Virus record (IMG/VR): IMGVR_UViG_3300048839_000368
Coordinates: 1-38,855 of that record
DNA from: a virus
Reading direction: 5' to 3' (one strand)
DNA: 38,855 nucleotides
In this document: positions 13,803 to 22,836 of the stretch, piece after piece
Layout: the number at the start of each line of letters is the position of its first letter
How positions within the stretch are numbered: the stretch's first letter is position 1
The notes under the pieces: generated by a model
Seen by the model: only the letters and a program-made list of their open reading frames with translations
What the model was told of the DNA's origin: nothing
Databases searched by the model: none
Position numbers and translations under genes: made by a program

Positions 13803-14516
13803 ATGACACCCGCACAATTTGCTAGTTATATAAGAGATCAAACCAAAACAAATACAACCACGTTTCCAGACGCAAAGATTTTACTATATGCGAATATCAT
13901 TAAAGACGATATAGCTAAGGAAATCACTAAGGCTAACGAGGATTATTTCGGTATGAAGTTTTATCGTAATCTAGAGGCTGGCAAGCGTAGTTATTCTTTC
14001 CCGTCTGACATACTTAATACAATGAAGTATTTACAGGCTAAATTAGACGGTTCTACTTGGAAAATGCTTACTCAATTTGACGTAAACACTTACAAGAAAC
14101 CTACTAACGAAACGGAAATATTAGCTAACTGGCAGGGTAGAGAACCACAGTTTGATATTTACGGAAGTTCTATAGAGATATACTCCGATAACGCCATTAT
14201 AGACGTTACTGACGGTATGGAACTATGGGCTATGGCTTATCCGGCTGACCTCGCGTCTTTAGCGGGGACAACTGATATGTCAGTTCCAATAAGTAATATA
14301 GCAACTGCATTACCTCGCCAAGTCCATTTATGTTGGGCTACGAAAGTTATTGTTAAATATAAAAACTCAAAAGAGAAACCTATACCTCTGACAGAACAAG
14401 AGGCAAGAGTAGACCAAGACCTACAATTAGCAATTAACGCTCTAAAGGGGCAAGACCTCAATAGGAGCATAACAGCAAGTATGCCCGACTGTTATAACAA
14501 CGGGCAAGACCTGTAA
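13803..14516 (+). CDS. Head-tail connector, P22 gp4-like adaptor
   Basis: A 237-residue protein. It starts with MTPAQFASYIRDQTKT and helices with DAKILLYANIIKDDIAKEI, then a beta region, then a helical end with EARVDQDLQLAINALKGQD. Order, length and gene position (after capsid, before tail genes) are those of podovirus adaptor proteins, which form a ring under the portal. The assignment rests on position and pattern. Confidence 0.6.
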   Translation: MTPAQFASYIRDQTKTNTTTFPDAKILLYANIIKDDIAKEITKANEDYFGMKFYRNLEAGKRSYSFPSDILNTMKYLQAKLDGSTWKMLTQFDVNTYKKPTNETEILANWQGREPQFDIYGSSIEIYSDNAIIDVTDGMELWAMAYPADLASLAGTTDMSVPISNIATALPRQVHLCWATKVIVKYKNSKEKPIPLTEQEARVDQDLQLAINALKGQDLNRSITASMPDCYNNGQDL

Positions 14517-14523
14517 AAAATAT

Positions 14524-14829
14524 ATGTTCACAGCAAAAATCAAGGAGGTAAAGAGAGACGTATATCAGTCTACGCAGGAACCCTTTTTAGACGTTGAAGT
14601 AGAGATACTAAACGAGAAAGGCAAGGTTGTAGATACCCGCAAATATGCCTATAAGGCGGATACGTCTGAGGACGAAATTGTAGCTGACATTGAAAAAATG
14701 TTAGAGACCTACAAGAGCGACCTAGAGATAGGCGAAAAATCTAAAGCTATTATGGAATTAAATGCGAAAGCTGACGCCACAGCCGAGAGTTTAAAAGGGA
14801 TAGAAATATCCGCTCCAGAAGTAGAATAG
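14524..14829 (+). CDS. Small acidic structural-module protein
   Basis: A 101-residue protein with an N-terminal beta segment (FTAKIKEVKRDVYQSTQEPF) and an acidic helical half. Small proteins of this design occur between connector and tail genes and may be assembly chaperones. It starts 7 bases after the connector stop and ends with TAG. Unknown. Confidence 0.5.
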   Translation: MFTAKIKEVKRDVYQSTQEPFLDVEVEILNEKGKVVDTRKYAYKADTSEDEIVADIEKMLETYKSDLEIGEKSKAIMELNAKADATAESLKGIEISAPEVE

Positions 14830-14857
14830 ATATTATTAGTTTAATCATTGTAATAAA

Positions 14858-15454
14858 ATGCCTACATTAGAAAAAACAAAAAAAGCTCAGTATTCTCTTA
14901 TAGAAAACGTTGAGTATTCCATTGTAGATAAGTTCGGGAAAGCAAAAAAACTCTTTCAGCAAAATGCGTTATACACGCTTGCTATGAAAAGAGGTATTTT
15001 GTCTCCTTATGCTTATCAAAAATTAGGAGTATTTAGCTCTCTATTAGGGCATTGGAGCGACAAGGCTGTAGTTGCAAACCTTATGACAAACGCGGGATTT
15101 GCTCTAGTTGCCGGACGAATTAACGGCTCTGGTTCCCCTGCGGCTGCGACTTATATCGCGGTAGGAACAGGAACAACCGCCGCTAACGTGGCTAACACAG
15201 CCCTTGAAACAGAGATAACAGATAGTGGACTTGAAAGAGCCTCTGCCTCTGTATCTCTAGTTACTACAACTGTAACAAATGATACCGCTCAAATGGTAGT
15301 TACATTTACAGTAACCGGAACAAAAGCAGTTACCGAGTCTGGAGTCTTAAACGCCTCTAGTTCTGGATCATTGCTTTGCCGACAGGTTTTCTCAGCGATT
15401 AACGTCGTAAGTGGCGATAGTCTACAGATAACTTGGAAAATAAAAGCAGCCTAA
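14858..15454 (+). CDS. Tail or virion structural protein
   Basis: A 198-residue protein. After a charged N-terminus comes an Ala/Thr-rich beta domain with TYIAVGTGTTAANVANTALE, followed by strands and ending in SLQITWKIKAA. This AVGTGTTAA..TAL motif is shared by many phage tail or baseplate-like proteins. It lies between connector and fibre-like genes. Exact function unknown. Confidence 0.6.
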   Translation: MPTLEKTKKAQYSLIENVEYSIVDKFGKAKKLFQQNALYTLAMKRGILSPYAYQKLGVFSSLLGHWSDKAVVANLMTNAGFALVAGRINGSGSPAAATYIAVGTGTTAANVANTALETEITDSGLERASASVSLVTTTVTNDTAQMVVTFTVTGTKAVTESGVLNASSSGSLLCRQVFSAINVVSGDSLQITWKIKAA

Positions 15455-15467
15455 TTGATCGTTTACT

Positions 15468-15494
15468 CAGTTATTAGGTAAATCCTAATAACTG
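15468..15494 (+). other. Strong hairpin in a tail-gene leader
   Basis: CAGTTATTAGG-TAAAT-CCTAATAACTG, a perfect 11-bp stem between two tail genes. No U-tract follows directly. Partial termination, processing or mRNA stabilisation is possible. Confidence 0.5.
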
Positions 15495-15541
15495 GAATAA
15501 GGGATTTAATTAAACATTATTAGTAAATAAATTAAAACACT

Positions 15542-16450
15542 ATGATACATTTAAATACACAAACGGGTAATGTAACGTCAGGAACTTCGGTTACTGTAAA
15601 AAAACCGGCAGGAACTCAATATAAAGATATTATATGGGCTTATGTTTTTAATACTAATGCTAATGGAGCATACATATCCTCAGCTCCTAGTGGTTGGACT
15701 AGACACGCATATAATACTAGAAATGGAGACCCCGGCTCTGTAGAACTATTTTATAAAATTGCTACTAACGCAGAGCCAGACACTTATACTTGGACTATGG
15801 CGGGAGCCGATACTTTTATGGTTACTCTATCCTCATTTAGAGGTGGTTTTAATCCTGCAAACCCTGTTAATGTTACTTCTAACACCTTATACTATACAGA
15901 TAATGGAACAATTAGAGCAGCCTCAATGACAACCACAGCAGCAAATCTTAATTTACTTTTATTTGTCTTATGGAGCGAGTCTACCTATACAAGTTATTCT
16001 TTTACTGACCCTACAGCTCCTACTACTTGGACTCTTGATTACTCTCATATAAATAGAGAAATGGGTTATTTCTGGCCGCGTATTTATCACACTTTCTGGA
16101 CTGGTTCTGGGGCAACAGGAGATATGGATACGGTAACAAATAGATCAGACGAAACCAAACACGCTTTTGCAGTAGCCCTTAATGCTCCAGTTGTAGCCAC
16201 AATAGCCGGTAATGTTAAAAAAGGAGGAGCAAACTTAGCCGGTGCAACTGTTAGATTATTCCATAAAGATATGGGCTGTCTAGCCTCTAAAACTACAGAC
16301 GCAAACGGTAACTATAGTTTTTCCGGAGATTATGGATCCGGAGACTATGTTATTGCTGGAGAAACCTATCACGTTGTAATAGAATATACCGACGGAAGTT
16401 CTAACAAGTTCAATGCAAAATCATTGTGGGGAGTCGTCCCAACAACATAA
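15542..16450 (+). CDS. Virion surface or tail protein with carboxypeptidase-regulatory-like domain
   Basis: A 302-residue beta-rich protein. Residues 1-220 form a lectin- or jelly-roll-like domain (ELFYKIATNAEPDTYTW, then FMVTLSSFRG). Residues about 225-295 match the CarboxypepD_reg-like pattern: IAGNVKKGGANLAGATVRLF, then TTDANGNYSFSGDYGSG. Such Ig-like modules commonly decorate phage tails and heads and bind surface sugars weakly. Probably an adhesion accessory protein. Confidence 0.65.
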   Translation: MIHLNTQTGNVTSGTSVTVKKPAGTQYKDIIWAYVFNTNANGAYISSAPSGWTRHAYNTRNGDPGSVELFYKIATNAEPDTYTWTMAGADTFMVTLSSFRGGFNPANPVNVTSNTLYYTDNGTIRAASMTTTAANLNLLLFVLWSESTYTSYSFTDPTAPTTWTLDYSHINREMGYFWPRIYHTFWTGSGATGDMDTVTNRSDETKHAFAVALNAPVVATIAGNVKKGGANLAGATVRLFHKDMGCLASKTTDANGNYSFSGDYGSGDYVIAGETYHVVIEYTDGSSNKFNAKSLWGVVPTT

Positions 16451-16476
16451 TTATTATTAGTTAACTAAAAATCACT

Positions 16477-17571
16477 ATGGCTTACACACCTCCAGCAGGG
16501 AACGCAGTAAACTTTGAGGATATGTCAGCGTATACGGTTCCAACTGGAAACGTAGCGGATTTTTCTTTTTCTAATGATTACACACAAACACAAACAGAGA
16601 CTTTAACTCTCACTGATAATTTTACAAAAGCTCTTACTAAAGTTTTAGTTTATATGGAGACAGTGGCTTTAACTGATACACTAATAAAATTAGGGAATAA
16701 AATACTATCGGAAATTGTTACTTTAACCAGTTCACTATTTAAGAATATAAATAGGTTGTTTTCTCAAACAATAACTTTAACAGCAACACTTATAAAAATA
16801 CCTAATAGAATATTGTTAGAAATGATAACTTTAACAAGTTTAATGATCCGTATTGCGAATAGGATATTTAGTGAAATTAGTAGTATTACTGACGATATAG
16901 ATACAAGATTAGTTACAAGCAAAATAATATCCGAAATAGTAACTCTAACAGATACAGTCATTAAAATACCTCAAAGGGTATTGTCTGAGGTTGTATCTTT
17001 AACAGCTACATTTATAAAAAATGCTACTAGGATATTCTCCGAAGTAATTACTTTTACTGACTCAATAATAAAATTACGTTCAAAAGACTTGCTAGAAATA
17101 GTTAATTTTACAGATACAATTACTAGAATAGAACAGAGACTATTTACCGAAAACGTAATACTTACAGATACAATTACAAAAATAAAATCAAGTTATAAAA
17201 CTCTTACAGAAATAGTAACGCATACAGACTCACTTCTTAAAATCTCAAATAAAGTTTTGAGCGAGGTTATTACCTTTTCCGATTTAATTTTTAAGGTTAT
17301 AATCAGAGTATTAACTCTAGAAACTCTTACACTCACAGACTTCTTAATAAAAATATCCGGAAAGATTTTGACTGAAATAATTACGATCACAGACTTTATC
17401 ATTAGAGTAATTGGAAAAATGTTTAATGAAGTAGTTAGTTTGTTTGTGAATATTATTATTAGTCTTAATGGAGTTGTAACAAATATGTGGAGTAAGGTCG
17501 CCAGAACTTTAGATACTTGGAATACAAAGCCAAAATCAAGTGATACTTGGAATAAAAAACCAAAAAATTAA
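16477..17571 (+). CDS. 18-residue tandem-repeat protein, probably a fibre or solenoid
   Basis: A 364-residue protein. After about 40 residues comes an array of 15-16 degenerate units of 18 residues (some 19-20) on the pattern E-I-V-T-L-T-D-x-x-I-K-I-x-x-R-x-L-S, for instance EIVTLTDTVIKIPQRVLS. The strict alternation fits a beta-solenoid or stacked fibre. The end carries two copies of DTWNxKPK. The array is highly hydrophobic without membrane-like blocks. It sits in the tail cluster, so a tail shaft, tape-like or surface role is likely. Codons are A/T-ending and the DNA repeats have diverged. Confidence 0.7.
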   Translation: MAYTPPAGNAVNFEDMSAYTVPTGNVADFSFSNDYTQTQTETLTLTDNFTKALTKVLVYMETVALTDTLIKLGNKILSEIVTLTSSLFKNINRLFSQTITLTATLIKIPNRILLEMITLTSLMIRIANRIFSEISSITDDIDTRLVTSKIISEIVTLTDTVIKIPQRVLSEVVSLTATFIKNATRIFSEVITFTDSIIKLRSKDLLEIVNFTDTITRIEQRLFTENVILTDTITKIKSSYKTLTEIVTHTDSLLKISNKVLSEVITFSDLIFKVIIRVLTLETLTLTDFLIKISGKILTEIITITDFIIRVIGKMFNEVVSLFVNIIISLNGVVTNMWSKVARTLDTWNTKPKSSDTWNKKPKN

Positions 17572-17574
17572 ATT

Positions 17575-17832
17575 ATGGAAAACGACATAAAAAATACAAA
17601 TATTATAAAGCAAGTATTAACCTCAGAGGTTAAGTTCATTATCGCTATAATTACTATAGTTTTAGGCGTCGTTGCACCATACTACCAGATAAAGCAGGAC
17701 GTTGCTCTTATTAAAGAGAACCACTTTACCCATATAGAAAATATGCAGAGGGAGATATTAGAATTAAAAGAGGAGGATACAAGACTACAAGAGCAGTATG
17801 TAGATTTATTAAAAGTAATGAATGATAAATAA
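17575..17832 (+). CDS. Small membrane protein with coiled coil (holin- or spanin-like)
   Basis: An 85-residue protein. One membrane helix (about 17-36, VKFIIAIITIVLGVVAPYY) is followed by a charged coiled coil (IENMQREILELKEEDTRLQE). The topology resembles XhlA-like or hemolysin-type phage proteins. The start is 3 bases after the previous stop. A second, more holin-like gene is at 30746, so this may instead be an envelope-penetration or spanin-like component. Confidence 0.5.
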   Translation: MENDIKNTNIIKQVLTSEVKFIIAIITIVLGVVAPYYQIKQDVALIKENHFTHIENMQREILELKEEDTRLQEQYVDLLKVMNDK

Positions 17833-17834
17833 AT

Positions 17835-18383
17835 ATGGCTTTAAAAGATATAAAAGTTAATAGAAATAGTAAAGGACAGTTTATAAAAGGAGATCCGGCT
17901 CTTTCTATTTTATCTACAACCAGAGGTCATATGTTTAAGGGTAGAAAAAATACTTGGGGAGATAAAATATCAAAAGCTAAAAAAGGTAAAAAAACAGGAC
18001 ATATACCTTGGAATAAAGGATTAAAGGAAAAAACAAATACAGGTAGAACCCATTTTAAAAAAGGGAATATTCCTCATAATTTTAAAGGAGGAATTACAAA
18101 ACAAAAATCTTACCTTAATTTTTATAAAAGAAAATATAAAATTATAAAAAAACAAGCGGTAGGTTCACACTCATATTTTGACTGGGAAAATCTAAAAGCT
18201 CAGTATAACTGGACTTGCCCTTGCTGTCATAGAAATGAGCCAGATATAAAACTTACACAGGATCATATCATACCATTATCTAAAGGAGGTTCTGATAACA
18301 TAGAGAATATACAACCTTTATGCAAATTATGTAATAGTCGTAAACACGCAAAACTAATTCCTAAATATAAAATATATGGCTAG
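17835..18383 (+). CDS. HNH homing endonuclease with NUMOD-type repeats (paralogue)
   Basis: A 182-residue protein. The basic N-terminal half has NUMOD3-like segments (GHIPWNKGLKEKTNTG, then THFKKGNIPHNFKGG). The C-terminal HNH domain has CPCC, LTQDHIIPLSKGG and IENIQPLCKLCNS. The nuclease half is nearly the same as that of the gene at 6238 in protein and still clearly alike in DNA, so one arose from the other. Its stop overlaps the start of the hub gene by 8 bases (ATGGCTAG). A mobile element between tail genes. Confidence 0.9.
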   Translation: MALKDIKVNRNSKGQFIKGDPALSILSTTRGHMFKGRKNTWGDKISKAKKGKKTGHIPWNKGLKEKTNTGRTHFKKGNIPHNFKGGITKQKSYLNFYKRKYKIIKKQAVGSHSYFDWENLKAQYNWTCPCCHRNEPDIKLTQDHIIPLSKGGSDNIENIQPLCKLCNSRKHAKLIPKYKIYG

Positions 18384-19791
18384 AATTATAATAAATAATC
18401 TTAATCAAGGTGGAATTGCAGATAGCTCATATGTCGGTAATGCTAATTCTGTGGCTGAGGCTGTAGGACTTGATATACATAGTGAGTCCGGACTTATTAA
18501 GGTTAACCAAAAATTAACTAAAGAAAGCGGGACAACTGTAGACGACTTCGTAAAAGCCTCAGTTCCTTGCTCTGACGGTAATACCTACTTATTTGGCTCT
18601 ACAAACGGCAAGGTATGGAAAAGAACGTCAGCCGGAGTATATTCCCTAGAGGCGACTGTAGTCCCTGCTGTGGGTGCTGTAGGCGTTCTAGGAGCCAAAG
18701 AATATAAGGGGTATATATACTATGCTACTCAGAATAGACTCGGACGTTGGCAACTCGGCACGGCTTGGTCTACTAGAGACGATAACTGGGCTACTTTCTT
18801 AAATGGAAATGCTAGTTACCACCCTATGAGAATTATAAGTCTCGTCCTTTATATCGGGGACGGAAACGTTGTCGCACAAGTAGACGCCGGAACTTTCTCA
18901 AATAATGCTTTGGACTTAGAGGCTCGCTTAACGGTTAAATGTTTAGGGCAAATGAATACAGACTTACTCGTTGGAACTATTGTCTCGGCAAACGTTCCAG
19001 AGGCTCAGATAGCTCGTTGGAATACTTGGAGCGTATCTTTTTCTTATTCTGATCCTGTCCCAGAGGCGGGAGTTAATTGTTTTCTAGAAACAGATAATAA
19101 TATAATCGTAAGTGTTGGAACGAAAGGAAACTTATATCTTTATAATGGCTCTCAGTTAGAGGAATATAAAAGAGTTAAAGGAGTATATACTGGCACAAAT
19201 AAGGCTACCGTTCACGAAAACGCGAGCTTTAATTTCAATGGTATGCCTCTCTTTGGTTTTTCAAATGTAAGCGGAAACCCTGCTTATCAAGGAGTTTATT
19301 CTCTAAATAGAACAAATAGAAATTATCCTTATGTTTTAAACCTAGAAAACTATATCAGCTCTGGTAATTTATCTAACGTAGAAATTGGCTCAATAACTCC
19401 TATCTCCTCGGATCAGTTTCTTGTTTCTTGGAAAGATACAACTGTCGGCACAGTATACGGAGTGGACGTTTTAGACTTAACTGCTAAAACTCCTCTTGCT
19501 TGGTTTGCTACAAGGACAATGATAGTAAATAGGACTCAGATAAATAACTACAAAGAAATGAATGTGCCTTATAGAAGTTTACCTACTGGCTCAGATATTA
19601 AAATATATAAAAAAATAAACTCAGATACTTCTTTTAGTGAGATAACAGAGGCGGAAAATGACGCAGAAAGACTTATGTTTTCAAGTGAGGTTAATATTTC
19701 TGACGCTGTAAGATTTCAAGGGAAAGTAGAGTTAATACCAAACGGGAACAATGCCCCAGAGGTAGAATTATTAGAAACAATAGTAGATTAA
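18376..19791 (+). CDS. Tail hub or stabilisation protein, propeller-like
   Basis: A 471-residue, beta-rich protein starting MARIIINNLNQGGIADSSYVG, with repeated blade-like segments (DGNTYLFGSTNGKVWKRT, then GNLYLYNGSQLEEY, then QFLVSWKD). This N-terminus and the blades are those of P22 gp10-like packaged-DNA stabilisation or tail hub proteins, which form the six-fold ring under the connector. The end is a separate beta domain (FQGKVELIPNG). Position after the connector gene agrees. Confidence 0.65.
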   Translation: MARIIINNLNQGGIADSSYVGNANSVAEAVGLDIHSESGLIKVNQKLTKESGTTVDDFVKASVPCSDGNTYLFGSTNGKVWKRTSAGVYSLEATVVPAVGAVGVLGAKEYKGYIYYATQNRLGRWQLGTAWSTRDDNWATFLNGNASYHPMRIISLVLYIGDGNVVAQVDAGTFSNNALDLEARLTVKCLGQMNTDLLVGTIVSANVPEAQIARWNTWSVSFSYSDPVPEAGVNCFLETDNNIIVSVGTKGNLYLYNGSQLEEYKRVKGVYTGTNKATVHENASFNFNGMPLFGFSNVSGNPAYQGVYSLNRTNRNYPYVLNLENYISSGNLSNVEIGSITPISSDQFLVSWKDTTVGTVYGVDVLDLTAKTPLAWFATRTMIVNRTQINNYKEMNVPYRSLPTGSDIKIYKKINSDTSFSEITEAENDAERLMFSSEVNISDAVRFQGKVELIPNGNNAPEVELLETIVD

Positions 19792-19793
19792 AT

Positions 19794-20030
19794 ATGGCTA
19801 AAAATAATCAGCAAACTAAATACTTACTTACAGCCGACGAGCAAAAGGACGTCGCTGACTTACAGACTTTGAATAAGGCTGATATTAAACGTGCAAAAGT
19901 CATAGAAAAAGACTCAGTTAAAGCAGACGGAAACCTTAAAAAATTAAGAGAGGGATTAAATACAAATAAAAAGAAACCAGATACAAAATTATTAGAGATA
20001 ATAAAGGCTAAGGAAATAGCTAAAAAATAA
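19794..20030 (+). CDS. Small lysine-rich helical protein
   Basis: A 78-residue protein, one third Lys, Asp or Glu (DEQKDVADLQTLNKADIKRA, then KKLREGLNTNKKKPDTK). It is probably all helical. It lies 2 bases after the hub stop and 1 base before the fibre gene. It could be a chaperone or a short internal virion protein; no family recognised. Confidence 0.5.
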   Translation: MAKNNQQTKYLLTADEQKDVADLQTLNKADIKRAKVIEKDSVKADGNLKKLREGLNTNKKKPDTKLLEIIKAKEIAKK

Positions 20031-20031
20031 A

Positions 20032-21162
20032 ATGAGTAATATAGATTTAAGTCCAGACAAAATAATAAACCCATATGACGATATTGCTGTTGCTCTTTTA
20101 AATGAGGGTAGTGATAATCTTTATGGTTCTCAATATCTTAATGACGTTCGTTCTTTACAGGTTGGCTATGGAGGAAAAGTTTTGAGAGCTGACTCACAGG
20201 GTATATGGCTTGGTGCTGAGGAGTTTGCAGACGCTCCTTTCTCTGTAGATATGGAGGGAAATGTTACCGCCGTTACTCTTACTTTAGGCTCACTTGCCGG
20301 AGATTTGGACGACATAGACGACGGTTCAACTTATGCAAAAACTACTCTTAACGAAGTCTTGGGTGCTAGTTATGCTTACAATGGATTAAATACTTCTGGA
20401 GAAATAATTAAGGGTTTTCTTAATTCTCAGCTATCAGCTAAAGCATTGCCTACAAATGGAGTCAGAGTAGACGCTAGCGGTATTTATGGACGAAATGCGG
20501 GTGTAACTACCTTTTATCTAGATAGTGCGGGTAATGCTTATTTTATTGGAGATATATATTCCTCTAGTATGTCAGCTAGCACGATTACAGGTTCTACTAT
20601 TACAGGAACGACTTTAACGACAGCCTCTAGCGGACAGAGGGTTGTTTTAACTTCTACTCTAGCAAGATTTTATAATTCTAGCGGAACTTTAATGGCGTCT
20701 ACTTATGCCGGTTCTAGTTCATATTGGATTAAAGGGGAGCAAAGCACGTCTGGAATATACCTAGACTGTGGTTATAACGGCTCAGTATCTTTCTTGTCTG
20801 ACGGAGATATTAAAATAGTATATGATCCGGTAAATGAGGTATTTGTCCCATATAATAACTATGGTGTTGGACTTGGTGCCGCCGGTGCATACTGGGGAGA
20901 TTTTTATTGTAGTGATATAGACTGTAGCGATATAAATGCTTATGCAATTACTGGCTCGTCTTTTACTCTAGGAGGAGATACGATAACCTCTTGGGCTGAT
21001 ATTGGAGATTATATAAGTTTTAGTTCTAACTCAATATCTCCGTCAGCTATAAATGCCTCAAACTTTACTTTAAATGTAAGACGTGTATCTGGTGGGGTAG
21101 ACTCTGGTTGGTATGCTCTTTCTTTTACTCACGGCGTATTAACTAGTGCAAGCGTAAATTAA
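20032..21162 (+). CDS. Tail fibre protein
   Basis: A 376-residue protein. The N-terminal half has GKVLRADSQGIWLGAEEFAD and APFSVDMEGNVTA, the standard phage fibre adapter pattern. A middle part holds Ser/Thr-rich repeats (SASTITGSTITGTTLTTASS) and the C-terminal part holds glycine-aromatic stretches (NNYGVGLGAAGAYWGDFYCS) usual in trimeric receptor-binding fibres. No intramolecular chaperone domain is visible. It probably recognises the host surface. Confidence 0.8.
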   Translation: MSNIDLSPDKIINPYDDIAVALLNEGSDNLYGSQYLNDVRSLQVGYGGKVLRADSQGIWLGAEEFADAPFSVDMEGNVTAVTLTLGSLAGDLDDIDDGSTYAKTTLNEVLGASYAYNGLNTSGEIIKGFLNSQLSAKALPTNGVRVDASGIYGRNAGVTTFYLDSAGNAYFIGDIYSSSMSASTITGSTITGTTLTTASSGQRVVLTSTLARFYNSSGTLMASTYAGSSSYWIKGEQSTSGIYLDCGYNGSVSFLSDGDIKIVYDPVNEVFVPYNNYGVGLGAAGAYWGDFYCSDIDCSDINAYAITGSSFTLGGDTITSWADIGDYISFSSNSISPSAINASNFTLNVRRVSGGVDSGWYALSFTHGVLTSASVN

Positions 21163-21165
21163 AAA

Positions 21166-21174
21166 TGGTATAAT
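21166..21174 (+). promoter_or_regulatory. Extended -10 promoter upstream of the virion-protein block
   Basis: TGGTATAAT at 21166-21174, a perfect TGnTATAAT. The next ATG is 25 bases downstream, so this one would produce a short leader that includes TTATTATTAGTTAAT. No clear -35. Confidence 0.4.
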
Positions 21175-21199
21175 TATTATTAGTTAATGTTCTAAATAT

Positions 21200-21451
21200 A
21201 TGAAAAAAAATATAAAAGAAAAAACAAAAAAGATAAATGCAACTCCAGATTTAAGAGATAAATTAGAGGAGTATTTTGAGACTGAAAAAAAGCTATTAGA
21301 GAAACTTCAATTAAAAAAGAGAATGGTTATAACTTTTAAAAATCGTAAAAAAGTTCCTTTTCTTTCAAGTATCGCCATTAAAATTATGCGTAAACAAGGT
21401 GGTATTTTAGATACTGAGTTTTCGGATAATATTATTAGTAATAAAAAATAA
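21200..21451 (+). CDS. Small basic helical protein
   Basis: An 83-residue protein with a Lys-rich start and a coiled middle (LRDKLEEYFETEKKLLEKLQ). It ends at the TAA before the next virion gene. No family recognised. The position behind an extended -10 box supports expression. Confidence 0.5.
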   Translation: MKKNIKEKTKKINATPDLRDKLEEYFETEKKLLEKLQLKKRMVITFKNRKKVPFLSSIAIKIMRKQGGILDTEFSDNIISNKK

Positions 21452-21456
21452 TATAT

Positions 21457-22833
21457 ATGGCAACACTCAACACAAAAACCTCAGTAGTAGACTATTTAAA
21501 ATCCACAGGGAAAGACTCGTCTTATTCCTCACGTTCTACTTTAGCTAAAGAATACGGTATTGTAGATTATAAGGGGACTGGAGAACAAAACACAGCATTA
21601 TTAAAAGCCTTGCAAGGTGCGGGGACTCCGGCAACTTCTAGCGACGCAAATAAAAGTAGCGTGGTAAAAGACGTTTCAAATATCACAAGTAAAAATGACG
21701 CTTATAGTTTTATCAACGGAACACAAGACTCCGATTTTGCTAGTGCCTCAGAGTCAGACGAACCAAAGGCTAAAAGTTCTGTAAGTGATTACAAGGATTT
21801 AATGTCTGATTTTAAAGAGACTATTACTGGGGATACAGAAAAACCAGAGGCTATAAACTTCTTAGATACATTTAATAAATATCGTGAGTCTTACGGAATA
21901 TCAGAGTTAGAGGATAGTCTCAATACTCTCAAAGAAAAGAAACAGCAAATACAAGACGCTGTAGATACTTTAAATTATGACGAGGAGGGCAAGCCTGTAG
22001 CCCTTAATGTTATTACTGGTAGACAAACAGAGGAACAGAGACAAGCAAGTAAAGAACTTACAGCTATTGAAAGGCAAATAGAAAGTGCCTCAAACCAATT
22101 AAATACAAAATACAATGTCATAAATACCCTTATGACATATACAAAAATGGACTACGATACAGCCGTAGAGGATTATAACTCAAAGTTTAGCCAAAACTTA
22201 CAGCTATTTAATTCTGTTAAGGGTATGGTAGACGAGGAAAAATCAGACGCCGAAAAAGCTGAGGACTCAGCACGTTCTAACCTACAAATAATTTACAACG
22301 GAATTACAAGCGGAGGAGTAGATACTTCTACTATTTCCTCAGATATGAAAGCTACAATTACAAAACTTGAATTGCAGTCTGGCTTACCTGTAGGATTTTA
22401 TGATAGTTTGAAAAACAAAAATCCCGACTCCGATATTCTTTCTACGACTACAAGAGAGTCAAACGGGACTAAATATGCTGACGTCATTATGAAAAATGCT
22501 GACGGTTCACTTTCTACAAAGTCTATAACCTTAGGATCAGCAAGCGGTGGCGGAGGTAGTGAGTCTACAGCCGATACAAAAGCTAACGCATATGCAACGA
22601 TAAATAGTATACTAGATACAGACGGAACTACTACAGCAAACGGAGACCCTGTCTTAGATAGTAACGGATTTATAACTCCTGCGGGATTAAAGCAAGTTAT
22701 TAAATACGGGGCAACTCAAAGCATAAGTAAAGCTGATATTCTATCCCAATACTCAGATTACTTATATGCTGACGATAACTATTCCGGATACGGTTTAACC
22801 GCAGCCGAAATTAAAAAATTAAGAGGATATTAA
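21457..22833 (+). CDS. Internal virion or cell-wall-contacting structural protein
   Basis: A 458-residue protein. Residues 8-55 (SVVDYLKSTGKDSSYSSRS, then LAKEYGIVDYKGTGEQN) form a small module that I recall from phage and cell-wall-binding proteins. The middle is coiled coil (LEDSLNTLKEKKQQIQDAVD) and the end repeats a helix-turn pattern around LTAAEIKKLRGY. It precedes the giant virion protein, so it may be an ejection protein. Assignment is by composition and place. Confidence 0.5.
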   Translation: MATLNTKTSVVDYLKSTGKDSSYSSRSTLAKEYGIVDYKGTGEQNTALLKALQGAGTPATSSDANKSSVVKDVSNITSKNDAYSFINGTQDSDFASASESDEPKAKSSVSDYKDLMSDFKETITGDTEKPEAINFLDTFNKYRESYGISELEDSLNTLKEKKQQIQDAVDTLNYDEEGKPVALNVITGRQTEEQRQASKELTAIERQIESASNQLNTKYNVINTLMTYTKMDYDTAVEDYNSKFSQNLQLFNSVKGMVDEEKSDAEKAEDSARSNLQIIYNGITSGGVDTSTISSDMKATITKLELQSGLPVGFYDSLKNKNPDSDILSTTTRESNGTKYADVIMKNADGSLSTKSITLGSASGGGGSESTADTKANAYATINSILDTDGTTTANGDPVLDSNGFITPAGLKQVIKYGATQSISKADILSQYSDYLYADDNYSGYGLTAAEIKKLRGY

Positions 22834-22836
22834 AAT

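Noticed and set aside
16477-17571. Multi-span membrane protein
   Set aside because: The protein is very hydrophobic, but charged residues recur every 8-10 positions in each repeat, which fits beta-strand stacking rather than membrane helices.
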